The notes: generated from the sequence alone by a model not told the origin. A stretch of 64,000 nt of DNA from Lolliginicoccus lacisalsi (GCF_014841105.1 NZ_JACYWE010000001.1:255571-319570), one strand, 5' to 3'. Shown: positions 1 through 8,640, counted from the first letter of the stretch. Translations and numbers: made by a program.

Positions 1-83
1 TCGCGATGGGGCCGGACCTCAGCGTCCATGAAGCCTCGAACGGAATCGATGATCAGACGGTCAGTCTCGGACCACTCGTACAT
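1..83 (-). CDS. Acyl-CoA dehydrogenase, N-terminal fragment (runs off the window)
   Basis: Only the first 27 codons lie in the window. They begin MYEWSETDRLIIDSVRGF and continue MDAEVRPHR, the usual opening of actinobacterial FadE acyl-CoA dehydrogenases (a helix with an MYEWS..D start and a D-x-E-[IV]-RPH motif). Such enzymes oxidise acyl-CoA thioesters to trans-2-enoyl-CoA using FAD. The gene is divergent from the TetR-family gene at 236 and shares a 152-bp intergenic region that holds two copies of a palindromic operator, so it is probably controlled by that regulator. The fragment is too short to judge the substrate or the catalytic glutamate. Confidence 0.7.
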   Translation of the reverse strand, partial: MYEWSETDRLIIDSVRGFMDAEVRPHR

Positions 84-111
84 GCGGGCCTCTCTGTCCA
101 GCGCAAACTAT

Positions 112-156
112 TGATGACGCCTGTCCTCACAGTAGGATTGAGGACACCTGTCGTCA
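112..156. promoter_or_regulatory. Two tandem palindromic operators, fadE-tetR intergenic
   Basis: Two 18-bp sites at 112-129 and 139-156 both fit TGAnGACnnnnGTCnTCA. Each is an imperfect palindrome, and the two are direct repeats of each other with centres 27 bp apart. They lie between the divergent acyl-CoA dehydrogenase and TetR genes, where a TetR-family repressor usually binds to control itself and its neighbour. The sequence relationship is visible; the binding protein is inferred. Confidence 0.6.
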
Positions 157-235
157 ATCTGGCCATGATGTGACGTGCACCACAGCAACGGTACGCCGCT
201 AGCATGAGAGGCTGCGCTCAAGAAGGGAGCTGGCG

Positions 236-886
236 TTGACCGCGCGAAACGAGACCCCGGCGACGCCGCCGCGAACGTGGGGCGGCACGACCATGGCAGA
301 ACGACGCGCCTTCCGCCGTGGCGCGCTCATGGACACCGCCCTCGACCTGATCGGCGAGAACGGCTGCGCGGCCGTGACGGTGCGCTCGCTGTGCCGAGCC
401 TCCGGACTCACCGATCGATACTTCTACGAGAACTTCCCCAACCGGGACGCCCTGCTCGTCGAGCTCTACGAGCAAGTCGCCGCGGAAGCGCACGACGCGC
501 TCGTCACAGCAGTTCCAGGAACCGCGCGAGAAGACGAGCAGATCCGCGCAGCTGTCGAGGAATTCGTCAGGCTCACCATCGACGACCCCCGCAAAGGTCG
601 GCTGCTCCTCGTCGAACCACTATCGGAACCCGCGCTGAACGGCCTCAGCATCGCCACCGTCCCCCGATTCACCAAGCTGGTCCTCCAGCAGATCCCCCAC
701 GAACTCGGCCGCACCAAGCGCGCACTGATCGCCACCGGGCTCGCCGGCAGCCTCGGCGCAATCTTCCTCTCATGGCTCTCCGGCCAGCTCAAGGCCAGTC
801 GCCAAGAGATCATCGACCACTGCGTGGAGATCCTCCTCGCAGCAACGCGAACCGGCCAGCCCGCGAGATCAACAGATGGGGCGTGA
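236..886 (+). CDS. TetR/AcrR-family transcriptional regulator
   Basis: A 216-residue TetR-type repressor. After an unstructured N-terminus of about 20 residues it has the canonical DNA-binding block at about 25-75: helix ALMDTALDLIGENG, then the HTH VTVRSLCRASGLTDRYFYEN followed by FPNRDAL. The variable C-terminal half would bind an acyl-CoA-like or other hydrophobic ligand. The TTG start at 236 is preceded by a good Shine-Dalgarno sequence (AGAAGGGAG, 221-229); an ATG at 293 is the alternative and would trim the N-terminal tail. The gene is divergent from an acyl-CoA dehydrogenase and the two flank paired operators, so local autoregulation and control of fatty-acid oxidation are likely. The ligand is unknown. 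Confidence 0.87.
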   Translation: MTARNETPATPPRTWGGTTMAERRAFRRGALMDTALDLIGENGCAAVTVRSLCRASGLTDRYFYENFPNRDALLVELYEQVAAEAHDALVTAVPGTAREDEQIRAAVEEFVRLTIDDPRKGRLLLVEPLSEPALNGLSIATVPRFTKLVLQQIPHELGRTKRALIATGLAGSLGAIFLSWLSGQLKASRQEIIDHCVEILLAATRTGQPARSTDGA

Positions 887-908
887 ACAAGGAAACTAGG
901 ATCGAACC

Positions 909-1391
909 GTGTCGACATTCAACGGACTGCCCGCACATCCCCTCCTCGTTCACTTCCTGGTGGTGCTGCCACCCGCGCTAGCGCTCCTGCTCATCACTTG
1001 CGCCGTCTGGCCCGCGGCGCGCGAACGCTTCGTCGTCACCCTCCTGCCGCTATCACTGGTGATCCTCATCCTGACCCCCCTGACAACCAGCGCAGGCAAT
1101 GCCCTCGCCGAAGTATTCCCGCCCGAGCTGATCGCCGAGCACAAAGAACTCGGCGAAACGATGATCTACGTCTCGGCCTCCCTCGTCCTCGTATCCGCAC
1201 TGGTCACCGCCGTTTACATGCTCGGAAAGCAACGCAAGCTCAACGCCGCCATCCCGATCGCGGTCGCCGCGATAACCATCGTCGTGGGCATAGCCGCCTG
1301 CTACCAGACCTACCGCATCGGCGACTCGGGAGCGCGAGCCGTGTGGGGCGGGACGACACTATCCCTCGGCCCCGCGGTGACCGGGCCCTGA
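909..1391 (+). CDS. DUF2231-type integral membrane protein
   Basis: A 160-residue protein with four predicted membrane segments (about 12-32, 40-60, 82-105 and 115-135). Its opening, NGLPAHPLLVHFLVVLPPA, is typical of the DUF2231 family, whose members carry a conserved His-rich first helix (HPLLVHF) and are often found beside heme- or redox-related genes. GTG at 909 is used as the start. It follows the TetR gene by 22 bp on the same strand and may be cotranscribed with it. No enzymatic function is established for the family. Confidence 0.75.
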   Translation: MSTFNGLPAHPLLVHFLVVLPPALALLLITCAVWPAARERFVVTLLPLSLVILILTPLTTSAGNALAEVFPPELIAEHKELGETMIYVSASLVLVSALVTAVYMLGKQRKLNAAIPIAVAAITIVVGIAACYQTYRIGDSGARAVWGGTTLSLGPAVTGP

Positions 1392-1445
1392 CGATTAGCG
1401 GCTAGCCCGGCCGGGGTGGCGTGGGCGACCCTCGATTGGCCGGCC

Positions 1446-1492
1446 GATCGTGAAAGCCTAGCCACATCCAGCGTGGCCAGATCTTCACGATC
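1446..1492 (+). terminator. Long stem-loop downstream of DUF2231 gene
   Basis: The outer arms GATCGTGAA (1446-1454) and TTCACGATC (1484-1492) are perfectly complementary. Inside them, CTAGCCAC (1458-1465) pairs with GTGGCCAG (1473-1480) with one mismatch. This gives a near-continuous 17-bp stem 55 nt after the stop codon. There is no U tract, so it is a possible intrinsic or Rho-assisted terminator or a dispersed palindrome. Confidence 0.45.
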
Positions 1493-1556
1493 GCGGCTCC
1501 GCGGCTCGGCGGCTCCGCGGCTCGGCGGCCGCGCGGCTCGGCGGCCGCGCGGCTCG
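1493..1556. repeat. 16-nt tandem repeat, four copies
   Basis: Four consecutive 16-nt units, 1493-1508, 1509-1524, 1525-1540 and 1541-1556. The first two are GCGGCTCCGCGGCTCG and the last two GCGGCCGCGCGGCTCG. Each unit is itself nearly two copies of an 8-mer. The array lies in a 292-bp gene-free stretch between the DUF2231 gene and the WXG100-like gene. Nothing else coding is seen there. Confidence 0.9.
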
Positions 1557-1683
1557 GCAGTCCAGCGGCCCCCGCGCAGGCACTCAACCCTAGAACTGTG
1601 CGCTAGCTCACACGGTGGAACCTGGCAGCGCTCCAATGCATCTATTCATGCATGGACAGTCCACGACCGGGAGGAATCCGCGC

Positions 1684-2013
1684 ATGACTCAGCCCCCTGT
1701 TCTTGGCGCGCCGGGCGGTCTGTGGATCACTCCGGCGGCGGTCACTGAACTGATCGGCGCCCTCGAGGCGTTCGCGAGCGAGATCGGCGGCCACAACGCT
1801 GCGAAGGTTACCGACGAGGTCGCGGCCGCGTTGCCTGCTTCCGATACTGCTCGTGCGCTGACCCACTTCTCGACCGCATTGTCCGGGGCGCTGGCCCACA
1901 TGTCGGATCGCGCTCTCGATCTGGCTCAGGTGGCGCGGTTTACCTGGAACGATATGGCTGGCGCGGACGCCGCTCTGGCCGCGGACATCGCGGGTATCGA
2001 GGAGGCGGGATGA
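1684..2013 (+). CDS. WXG100/ESX-related small protein (putative type VII substrate)
   Basis: A 109-residue, Cys-free, helical protein of the size of WXG100/ESAT-6-like partners. A W-x-T motif comes early (GGLWITPAAV) and a second Trp lies in FTWNDMAGAD near residue 90. The ATG at 1684 has a clear Shine-Dalgarno sequence (GGGAGGA, 1669-1675). Its stop overlaps the start of the 778-residue gene by four bases (ATGA), so the two are translationally coupled. Small helical protein, large protein and lipoprotein in one operon is a layout seen for ESX-associated effector loci in mycolata. The classic WXG turn is not present, so membership is inferred from size, helicity and context. Confidence 0.6.
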   Translation: MTQPPVLGAPGGLWITPAAVTELIGALEAFASEIGGHNAAKVTDEVAAALPASDTARALTHFSTALSGALAHMSDRALDLAQVARFTWNDMAGADAALAADIAGIEEAG

Positions 2014-4346
2014 GGCCGACGCGTTCCCAGTGGGAGCAGACCTGGCCCGCGGTGCTGGCGTTGGGCGAGAACCGCGCGAGCCGTCTGGCCAGCACAATCC
2101 TCGAGGAGAGCAACTCATTGATGCGCACGTTCACCAGCGAGGCGATCGAGTGGACGGGCGCTGCCCGTGACGCTGCCGAGGAGCGTGGGCAGCGCGAGCA
2201 TGGGCGGAACAAGCAGGTCGCGTTCGCGCTGGAGGACTTCGCGCTCGAGTGCACCGCCGCCATGAATGCGCTCGCTCCCCTGGTCAGCGAAGTCCGATCC
2301 CTGCTCATCGGGGCGGAGGCGCAGGGCCTCACGGTCACGGAGGACTGGACGGTCATGGTTCCTACGTCCGCGGATTCCGCCACGGCCAACGAGGCAGCCA
2401 CGTTGCAGGGACGCCTGGCAAGCTTCATCGATGAGTTCGACCGCATCGACTCCCGAACCGCTCGCGCGATCAACGACATCACGGCGGTCCTGCGGGAACA
2501 TGCGCCCGAGGGAGAGGGACTGTCCGCGAAGCAGGGCCGGGAGGCTGGGCAACTGCTCGGCAGCGAGCGGGAACTGACCGACAGCGATCTCGCTCGCATC
2601 GGCCAGGAACTGCGGACAGCCGGGCTCAGCGCCGAGCAGATCCGCGTGCTCGCCGAGGGCGGCACGGTCACCGACGTGCCCGAATCGACTTGCGAGTACC
2701 TCGGTGAGCTCGTTGGCACCGCGGGCCTCGACGGCATCATGCGCCTTCACGATTCCTTCGCCGCGCAAGCAACACCCGATAGCGCAGCGAATATCAAAGC
2801 CCTTGCCAATGCCCTACTGATCGTGTCCAACGAGAACATCGGCAGTGCCCCCGGCTCAACAGGTGGGTACGACAACCTGCCCGCCGATATCCGCGCTCTC
2901 CTCGGCGACCGCTACGGCGATGGGCCCGACGCCAATGCGGAGGGGCAAGGCCCGGCACCACGCGAGATGGCGGATTTCGCGTCGCTCCTTGCCAGCTCCG
3001 ATCCTTCCCTGCCACCGGGCGAGCTTCTCGGCATCGAGCTTGGGCGCCAGGCAGCCAACCTTGAACTCGAAGCCAGGGAAGCACGGGATCACCGATCCTC
3101 GCCCAGCATGACCGGGCTCGGCCTCGACACCTACTTCGCCAGCGAGCGCGACGAGCACTACAGCACCGCGCTCGAGGACCTCCTCGGTGTCGCTACGCGC
3201 AACCCCGACGCGTCGGCCGCGCTGCTCGCCGGAACGACCAGCGACGGCCACGCCATCGAGGGCTACGACCGCGACGCCACGGTCATCCCCCTCATGACGC
3301 GCCACTGGGAGGATCCGCAGCCCATCACAGCCATGCTCGAATGGATCGGCACCGACGCCCTCAGCGACGATCCCGGCATCCGCACGCGCGGGCAACACGG
3401 CTTCACCGACCTCATCGAGATCACCACCACAACCGCCACCGGCAGCGGAGGCAACAACTTCCAGGAGCTGATGAGCACCAGCCGCGGCTCCCTCGGCCAG
3501 CAGAACCCCGCTCTCGCCCAGCAGCTCGTCGCATCCTCCGCGCCCTACATGAACGCGCTCGGCGGGATGCACCACAGCCTGTCCGGTCTCGACGAGATCC
3601 AATACATCGCCCCGGGCGACAGCGTTCGCTTCATGACGCTGATCAGTACCGACGGGAAAGCCGCGGAAGCACTCGCCGCGAATGTCGACATCCAGCAAGT
3701 GATGAACGCGAGCTCCGTGCCCCACCTCGGCGGCGCGGAAGCGCAAGTCCTCGGCTCCGCCAATGGACGGCTGTCGACGTACCTCGAATCCGCGCTCACC
3801 GCCGAACAGGGGCACCGCGAGGCCTACGCTCGCGAAGTCGACGACCACGCCAAGGCCACCCGCCAGGGCACGACCAGTGTTATCGCGGGCACCGTCGGCG
3901 CGCTCCCCACGGTCGGCGCGCCCGTCGCGGGATTGCTCACCGCCGTGTTCGGCGACTACACCACCCCCGACGGATTGGTCGACTACGAGACGTTCAGCCG
4001 CAACGCTGACTTTGGAGCGGAGGACCGCGCCGTCACTTTGCAGCAGTTGCAGGCCATCGCCATCGCCTCCGGACTGCCCCTCGACCAGTACCCCGAGGCG
4101 TTGATCGACCACACGGGCGAACCACGGCCCGCGACCGTGGGGGAGGTTGTTGCGCAAGCGGAGCATCCCAGTCAGCCTCAGCAGCTTCGCAGCGACCTCG
4201 CCGAGGCGCTCCACCAGCATGGGCTTGGACACGTCCTGAACCGCTACGAGTACGGGACCGAGGACGCGACCATCCGCGCCGACGCGAAGCCCGTGAGCAA
4301 CGAGCACTACACTCGCCTCGCCCGAGGAGATTGGGACCAATCATGA
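2010..4346 (+). CDS. Large helical protein, possible 'TPR repeat region'-type ESX-associated protein
   Basis: A 778-residue protein with no signal peptide. Residues 1-170 are helical and resemble a WXG100-like or LXG-like module (SQWEQTWPAVLALGENRAS opening). The middle is rich in helical, acidic segments. Around residues 620-660 there is a Gly/Ala/Val-rich hydrophobic stretch (TTSVIAGTVGALPTVGAPVA) that could be a membrane-inserting hairpin. Length, context and the preceding small helical protein resemble mycobacterial proteins annotated as 'TPR repeat region-containing', but no TPR consensus can be demonstrated by eye. It is coupled by ATGA overlaps to the WXG-like gene upstream and the lipoprotein gene downstream (4343). 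A secreted toxin or structural effector is possible; no catalytic motif was recognised. Confidence 0.75.
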   Translation: MRPTRSQWEQTWPAVLALGENRASRLASTILEESNSLMRTFTSEAIEWTGAARDAAEERGQREHGRNKQVAFALEDFALECTAAMNALAPLVSEVRSLLIGAEAQGLTVTEDWTVMVPTSADSATANEAATLQGRLASFIDEFDRIDSRTARAINDITAVLREHAPEGEGLSAKQGREAGQLLGSERELTDSDLARIGQELRTAGLSAEQIRVLAEGGTVTDVPESTCEYLGELVGTAGLDGIMRLHDSFAAQATPDSAANIKALANALLIVSNENIGSAPGSTGGYDNLPADIRALLGDRYGDGPDANAEGQGPAPREMADFASLLASSDPSLPPGELLGIELGRQAANLELEAREARDHRSSPSMTGLGLDTYFASERDEHYSTALEDLLGVATRNPDASAALLAGTTSDGHAIEGYDRDATVIPLMTRHWEDPQPITAMLEWIGTDALSDDPGIRTRGQHGFTDLIEITTTTATGSGGNNFQELMSTSRGSLGQQNPALAQQLVASSAPYMNALGGMHHSLSGLDEIQYIAPGDSVRFMTLISTDGKAAEALAANVDIQQVMNASSVPHLGGAEAQVLGSANGRLSTYLESALTAEQGHREAYAREVDDHAKATRQGTTSVIAGTVGALPTVGAPVAGLLTAVFGDYTTPDGLVDYETFSRNADFGAEDRAVTLQQLQAIAIASGLPLDQYPEALIDHTGEPRPATVGEVVAQAEHPSQPQQLRSDLAEALHQHGLGHVLNRYEYGTEDATIRADAKPVSNEHYTRLARGDWDQS

Positions 4347-5134
4347 CAACGTTCCGACGACGCATAGCCGCCTTCGCGCTGGCGCCCGCCCTCCTGCTCG
4401 CCGGCTGCACCACCACCGGCCCCAGCGACCCGGCCACTTCGACGTCCGTAGCAACCGATGATTACGCCTTCCCCATCGACGAGGTCGGCGATGTCACCTT
4501 TGCCTGGACCGCAGCCGACGGTATCGACCTGCTCTCCCCCGAGGCCACCATCGTCCGCGCCACCGATGAGGCCATTGCAGTGGCCGGTTTCGTCGGCGAG
4601 CAGCTTTCCTACCCAGGCCTCGACGAGTTCTGGCGCGACTTCAACGACCAATTGCGCCCGGTCGACCGACTGCGCACGCTTCACAGTGGTGTTGAACAGC
4701 GTCGCTGGGCCGGCACCACCGACTACCACATCTACAAGCTCGAATGGAACGGCAACGAGCTCTCTGCCGAGTACTGCGTCGACGACAGCTATCTCGCGAC
4801 ATCTGCCGATGAGGGCCGTAGTTTCCGCTGGTTGCGGTCATCGATAACCCGCGTCACCACCAGGAAGCTCACCCTCGCCCGCGACACCACCGACCCGCCG
4901 GCACCTCCACCAGCACCCACCGGCCGGCGCGCCCCCACCTGGAACGCCTTCGACGGCTGGCGCGCCATCGACCTCTTCCAATCAGGCGACTTCGACCACT
5001 GCACCACCTGGTACAACACCCGCGACCGCGACCCCGACCGCCCTTACTGGCCCCAGTACTCCTCGCGCGACCCCGAGCACCGGCCCCCGCCAGGACCAAA
5101 CCCACCCATCGCGCCGCCAACCCCCGGCTGGTGA
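4343..5134 (+). CDS. Lipoprotein, third gene of the ESX-like triplet
   Basis: A 263-residue lipoprotein. The ATG at 4343 overlaps the stop of the preceding gene (ATGA) and gives a clean signal sequence, MTTFRRRIAAFALAPALLLAGC, with lipobox LLAGC at residues 18-22, so the mature protein should be anchored to the outer face of the membrane. The C-terminal 70 residues are rich in Pro, Arg and Asp. No domain was recognised. The arrangement behind a WXG-like and a large helical protein suggests an accessory or immunity/anchor role, which is inference only. Confidence 0.85.
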   Translation: MTTFRRRIAAFALAPALLLAGCTTTGPSDPATSTSVATDDYAFPIDEVGDVTFAWTAADGIDLLSPEATIVRATDEAIAVAGFVGEQLSYPGLDEFWRDFNDQLRPVDRLRTLHSGVEQRRWAGTTDYHIYKLEWNGNELSAEYCVDDSYLATSADEGRSFRWLRSSITRVTTRKLTLARDTTDPPAPPPAPTGRRAPTWNAFDGWRAIDLFQSGDFDHCTTWYNTRDRDPDRPYWPQYSSRDPEHRPPPGPNPPIAPPTPGW

Positions 5135-5162
5135 GCACAGCGAAGGAAGGCACCTGGACATT

Positions 5163-5223
5163 TGCTAGTCAATGTCGCGTGACACGCCGCGACACGCGCC
5201 GTCGTTGATGACATTGACCAGCA
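5163..5223. terminator. Inverted repeat between convergent genes
   Basis: TGCTAGTCAATGTC (5163-5176) pairs with GACATTGACCAGCA (5210-5223) at 13 of 14 positions, with a 33-nt loop that contains further GC-rich complementarity. It sits between the convergent lipoprotein (+) and unknown (-) genes, which suits a bidirectional terminator. Confidence 0.5.
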
Positions 5224-5263
5224 GATTCCGCAAGCAGCAGGCGAACCGGCGCCGGACTGCGGG

Positions 5264-6289
5264 TCAGCGCGAGCTGGTGACCCGGGTGTAGAGGCTCTCG
5301 CCGGCGCGCTTGGTCCGCCGCCATTCCGCGGCTACTTCCGGTGTGCCGCGGAGGTCAACGCGCGCTTCCCAGAGATATGTTGTCGGCCAGCGCCGGAAGA
5401 CGGGCAGCACGGTGGTCACTACACGCATCAACGGCGGGAGTCCTCGCGGCCGCCACCCACGCGTCACAGTGAGGGTGAGTGTCGCAACCTCGCCACCGGT
5501 GCAGACCCATTCGCCCGATATGACGTCGGCGTGCTCACCGATGGAGAGGGACCACTTCCCTTTGCGTTCGTCCCCGTGCGAGAGCGTTCCTGGGGCGGGT
5601 GGCTCGGCCGAGAAGTGCAGGCGCGCGTGCGCGGCTTCGGGTCGTCCCGCTTCACGCCGTCCGTCGCTGTCCGGGGGATTGACGTTGACTACCCACAGGC
5701 CCGACGCATACTTGATCAAGTGACGGCGGTGCAGCCAAGCTCCGGGCAGCCGGCCCAGCGTCACGGGGACGCCGTCTATGCGCACCACTGGGTCAATGCT
5801 GGTACGGCGGACAAGATTGAACCGGCGCATCCAGACGAGCATCAATGCCGTTGGTTGCTCGATGGCAGCTCCGACCGGAGCCAGGAACTCTGCCGAGCGC
5901 TGCGGCTTGCCACCCCGGTCGTCGACCGAGATCTCGATCGATCGCCCTGTCGTGTCTCGTAGCGCGATGCGCGCGCGAACCCCCGTGTCGGTTACGTCGA
6001 GCACGGCTGGTTCGATCTTGGTGGTCCTCCATTCACCGAGTCCCGCACCGATGCCATATGCCATGCGATCGATGCTTAGTCCGGCTTGGTGATACACGTC
6101 GACCTTGCCGTTCTCGCGCCGGCTCATCAGCACGAGGATCCCGGTGCCGTGCTCGGCGTCGTCGAAGTACTGGACCTCGATGCCCTGGTAGACCGGATGA
6201 TTGTGGATCTCGAAATTCAGCATGGCGGCGATCGTGTCGAGCCGCACGGAGATCGGCCATTGCAGTCCGCTGTCCTGAGAACTTCCCAT
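5264..6289 (-). CDS. Conserved-looking hypothetical protein
   Basis: A 341-residue soluble protein with no signal peptide or membrane helix. It is rich in beta-strand-like alternation (for example GIEVQYFDDAEHGTGILVL and VRARIALRDTTGRSIEISVD). The balanced composition and normal codon use support a real gene, but no family was recognised. The ATG at 6289 lacks a well-spaced Shine-Dalgarno sequence; an internal ATG (MLNFEIHNHP, near 6222) is a possible alternative start. It is transcribed away from the lipoprotein gene and is followed by a palindromic terminator. Confidence 0.72.
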   Translation of the reverse strand: MGSSQDSGLQWPISVRLDTIAAMLNFEIHNHPVYQGIEVQYFDDAEHGTGILVLMSRRENGKVDVYHQAGLSIDRMAYGIGAGLGEWRTTKIEPAVLDVTDTGVRARIALRDTTGRSIEISVDDRGGKPQRSAEFLAPVGAAIEQPTALMLVWMRRFNLVRRTSIDPVVRIDGVPVTLGRLPGAWLHRRHLIKYASGLWVVNVNPPDSDGRREAGRPEAAHARLHFSAEPPAPGTLSHGDERKGKWSLSIGEHADVISGEWVCTGGEVATLTLTVTRGWRPRGLPPLMRVVTTVLPVFRRWPTTYLWEARVDLRGTPEVAAEWRRTKRAGESLYTRVTSSR

Positions 6290-6455
6290 GACCTCATCAT
6301 GGTGGTGCGGCTCGGACTCGGACAGGGTCCTTGTTCTCGTGTGCCGGAGCCGAAAGGCCCACGCGGGTCGCGCCGTTCCCCGGTGGTTGGCTACGAAGCT
6401 CGGGAAACGGGCTCGGCAGCCGATTCACTGCCTGGGGGCAGCCGCGCCCGCTCGT

Positions 6456-7703
6456 TCAACCCGTCACCTCGAACCGCATGCCGGCGTGGCGGGTGAGGCG
6501 TTCGATGAATCGTTCGTCGAACATGGTGGCGGGTGTCCAGGAGCCGCCTGGCCGTCCGGTCTTGGCGCCGTCCTTGGCGTGGTCGAGGGCGAGGCTGGTG
6601 GCGGCCTGGCCGAGTATCTTGCTGCTGGATCCGTAGCCGGGGTCGCCCTCGCCGGTGACGGTGACCCGCAGCATCTCGCCGTTGTCATTGCGGCCGATGA
6701 AGCGGATGTCGTAGCGTCCGGCTGCCTGCGCCTCGGGGCTGGGTCCCTCGCCGGGCTTGGGCAGCACGTACCGCTGCAGGAGGCTTCGCGTGGGCTTGAT
6801 GGCGGCGCTGGCCATGAATGCGCCGAGCCCGGCCACGAGCGCGAGCGCAGCGGCACGGCCTCGGATGCCGGTTCCGGTCAGCATGCCCTCGTTGTAGGTG
6901 AACTGGTGGCCGTAGGCCTTGCCGGATAGCGCGTTGGAGCGGTGCACGACGCGCTCGTTGACCGCTGCCATGACGAAGGGTGCAGCCCAGGCGTCGAAGG
7001 CGGGGTCGAACTCGGCGGACTTGACCCAGTGCTGCCGCGCGGTGAAGCCATGCTCCGGCGGGCACAGGTAGTAGGGGTTGGTCAGTGCCTTGCGCAATGC
7101 GGGATCGGCGGCCGCTTCCTCGACGATGTTGATCATGCTAGCGATGGTCCCGCCGGATGCGCCGCCCTTGAGCGCCTTGACCCGCATCGTGACGTGCGTG
7201 GCGGGAGCGCCCCATCGCTCGAGCGCCTGTTGCTGCAGGAAATAGACGCCCATGTCGGAGGGCACTGAGTCGAAGCCGCAGCAGTGGACGAGGCGCGCGC
7301 CGGTCCGTTGAGCCGTGGGCTCGTGCTTGTCGATCATCCGCTTGATCCATTGCGTCTCGCCGGTGAGGTCGCCATAGTCGGTGCCTGTTTCCGCGCATGC
7401 CTTGAGCAGTGGCTCGCCGTAGAGGGCGTACGGTCCCACGGTCGAGACCACGACCCGCGCCTGGGCGCAGAGCGCGCGCAGCTCGTCCTCGTTCGTGGCG
7501 TCGGCGAGGATGATGGGCACGGACTCGCCTGCTGCGCCGAGCGACCGCCTGACGGCCTCGAGCTTTGCTCGCGACCGGCCAGCAATGGCCCACCGGACCG
7601 GCTCGGGCTGGCTGGCGAAGTGGTTGGCGAGGTACTGGGTCATGATCGTGCCGACGAAGCTGGTGGCGCCAAACACCACGAGGTCATGGTCCGGGTGGGT
7701 CAT
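6456..7703 (-). CDS. Trans-acting enoyl reductase / saccharopine dehydrogenase-like protein
   Basis: A 415-residue protein with an N-terminal Rossmann nucleotide-binding motif (LVVFGATSFVGTIMTQYLA) and the family landmarks VSTVGPYALYGEPLLKACAETGTDY and HCCGFDSVPSDMG. These match the mycobacterial trans-acting enoyl reductase group (Rv2449c/Rv2953 type) within the saccharopine dehydrogenase-like superfamily. Such proteins reduce enoyl intermediates for polyketide lipids such as dimycocerosates, or act on other lipid substrates. The ATG at 7703 has a GAGAAGGAC ribosome site. It is downstream of and on the same strand as a short-chain dehydrogenase gene, 97 bp apart. The polyketide synthase operon a few kb away makes a trans-ER role conceivable, though that synthase carries its own ER-like domains. 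Confidence 0.85.
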   Translation of the reverse strand: MTHPDHDLVVFGATSFVGTIMTQYLANHFASQPEPVRWAIAGRSRAKLEAVRRSLGAAGESVPIILADATNEDELRALCAQARVVVSTVGPYALYGEPLLKACAETGTDYGDLTGETQWIKRMIDKHEPTAQRTGARLVHCCGFDSVPSDMGVYFLQQQALERWGAPATHVTMRVKALKGGASGGTIASMINIVEEAAADPALRKALTNPYYLCPPEHGFTARQHWVKSAEFDPAFDAWAAPFVMAAVNERVVHRSNALSGKAYGHQFTYNEGMLTGTGIRGRAAALALVAGLGAFMASAAIKPTRSLLQRYVLPKPGEGPSPEAQAAGRYDIRFIGRNDNGEMLRVTVTGEGDPGYGSSSKILGQAATSLALDHAKDGAKTGRPGGSWTPATMFDERFIERLTRHAGMRFEVTG

Positions 7704-7800
7704 CGATGAGTCCTTCTCGGGTTGGCTGTCGAGCAGGTGACGGGGCGGCCGCTGTGGTGCCTTTCTACCGGAACCCCGGGCGCGTGCCCACCCCTGGTGA

Positions 7801-8640
7801 TCATTTCGTGCCGGGGACCGGGAACTGGGCGCGCATCGCGAGGTCCCAGAGCTTGTCCGGGGTGATCCGCCGCTGCAGGATGGCCAGGCTGGCGCTGGGA
7901 GTGACGGTGTAGCGGGCCCTGGGGCGCTTTCGCTCGATCGCCTTGCGGATGACCTTGGCCACGGAATCTGGCCCGCCCCCGGCGAGCTTGCCGACTCGGC
8001 TCGCGTAGACCTCAGCAGTCGCCTCGCCGACGCGCGCGTTGAAGTCACCGTATGGCCCGTCCTCGAGGCCCTGCACCGAGCCGACCGCGGTGCCCGCGAA
8101 CTCTGTGGTGATCAGTCCGGGCTCGATCAGGACGACCTGGACACCGAATCCTTGGACCTCGAACCTCATCGCATCGGAGATCGCCTCGACCGCGTGCTTC
8201 GTCGCGTGATAGATGCCGCCGCCGGGGAAGGTCAGCTTGCCGCCCATGGAGCCGATGTTGATAATCCGCCCCCGGCCAGCTTCGCGCATCCCGGGCAGGA
8301 CGAGCTGGCTCATCCGGATGAGGCCGAAGACGTTCGTCTCGAACTGCTTGCGGATGTTGTCGAGCGGTATGGTCTCGACGGCGCCCGATTGCGAGTAGCC
8401 AGCGTTGTTCACCAGTACTTCGACCGAGCCCTCGTCGCTCTCGACCTTGGCGACCGCGGCGGCCATGGATTGCTCGTCGGTGACATCGAGCGCCAGGGTG
8501 CGGCACCCCTTGCTGGCGAGGTCGCGCAGGGTTTCCGGCCGCCTCGCTGTGGCATAGACGGTGTGGCCATGGGCGGCCAGGTCAGCGGCGGTGGCTGCCC
8601 CGATCCCGCTCGAGCAGCCAGTGATGAGCACAACGGTCAT
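7801..8640 (-). CDS. Short-chain dehydrogenase/reductase (SDR), classical type
   Basis: A 279-residue classical SDR. It has the cofactor motif TGCSSGIG near residue 7, NNAG near 80, the catalytic Ser in NIGSMGGK, and YHATK (Tyr and Lys) near 150. An Arg-rich start to beta-2 (ATARRPETL) suggests NADPH preference. The ATG at 8640 has an AAGGAGAA ribosome site. Similar enzymes reduce or oxidise lipid, sterol or ketone substrates. It lies upstream of the trans-acting enoyl reductase gene on the same strand, so the pair may act on one lipid intermediate. Confidence 0.9.
   Translation of the reverse strand: MTVVLITGCSSGIGAATAADLAAHGHTVYATARRPETLRDLASKGCRTLALDVTDEQSMAAAVAKVESDEGSVEVLVNNAGYSQSGAVETIPLDNIRKQFETNVFGLIRMSQLVLPGMREAGRGRIINIGSMGGKLTFPGGGIYHATKHAVEAISDAMRFEVQGFGVQVVLIEPGLITTEFAGTAVGSVQGLEDGPYGDFNARVGEATAEVYASRVGKLAGGGPDSVAKVIRKAIERKRPRARYTVTPSASLAILQRRITPDKLWDLAMRAQFPVPGTK

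Noticed and set aside
2856..4340. Long minus-strand frame opposite the 778-residue gene
   Set aside because: The plus-strand gene is held in place by ATGA overlaps on both sides; the antisense frame has no recognisable start signal or domain.
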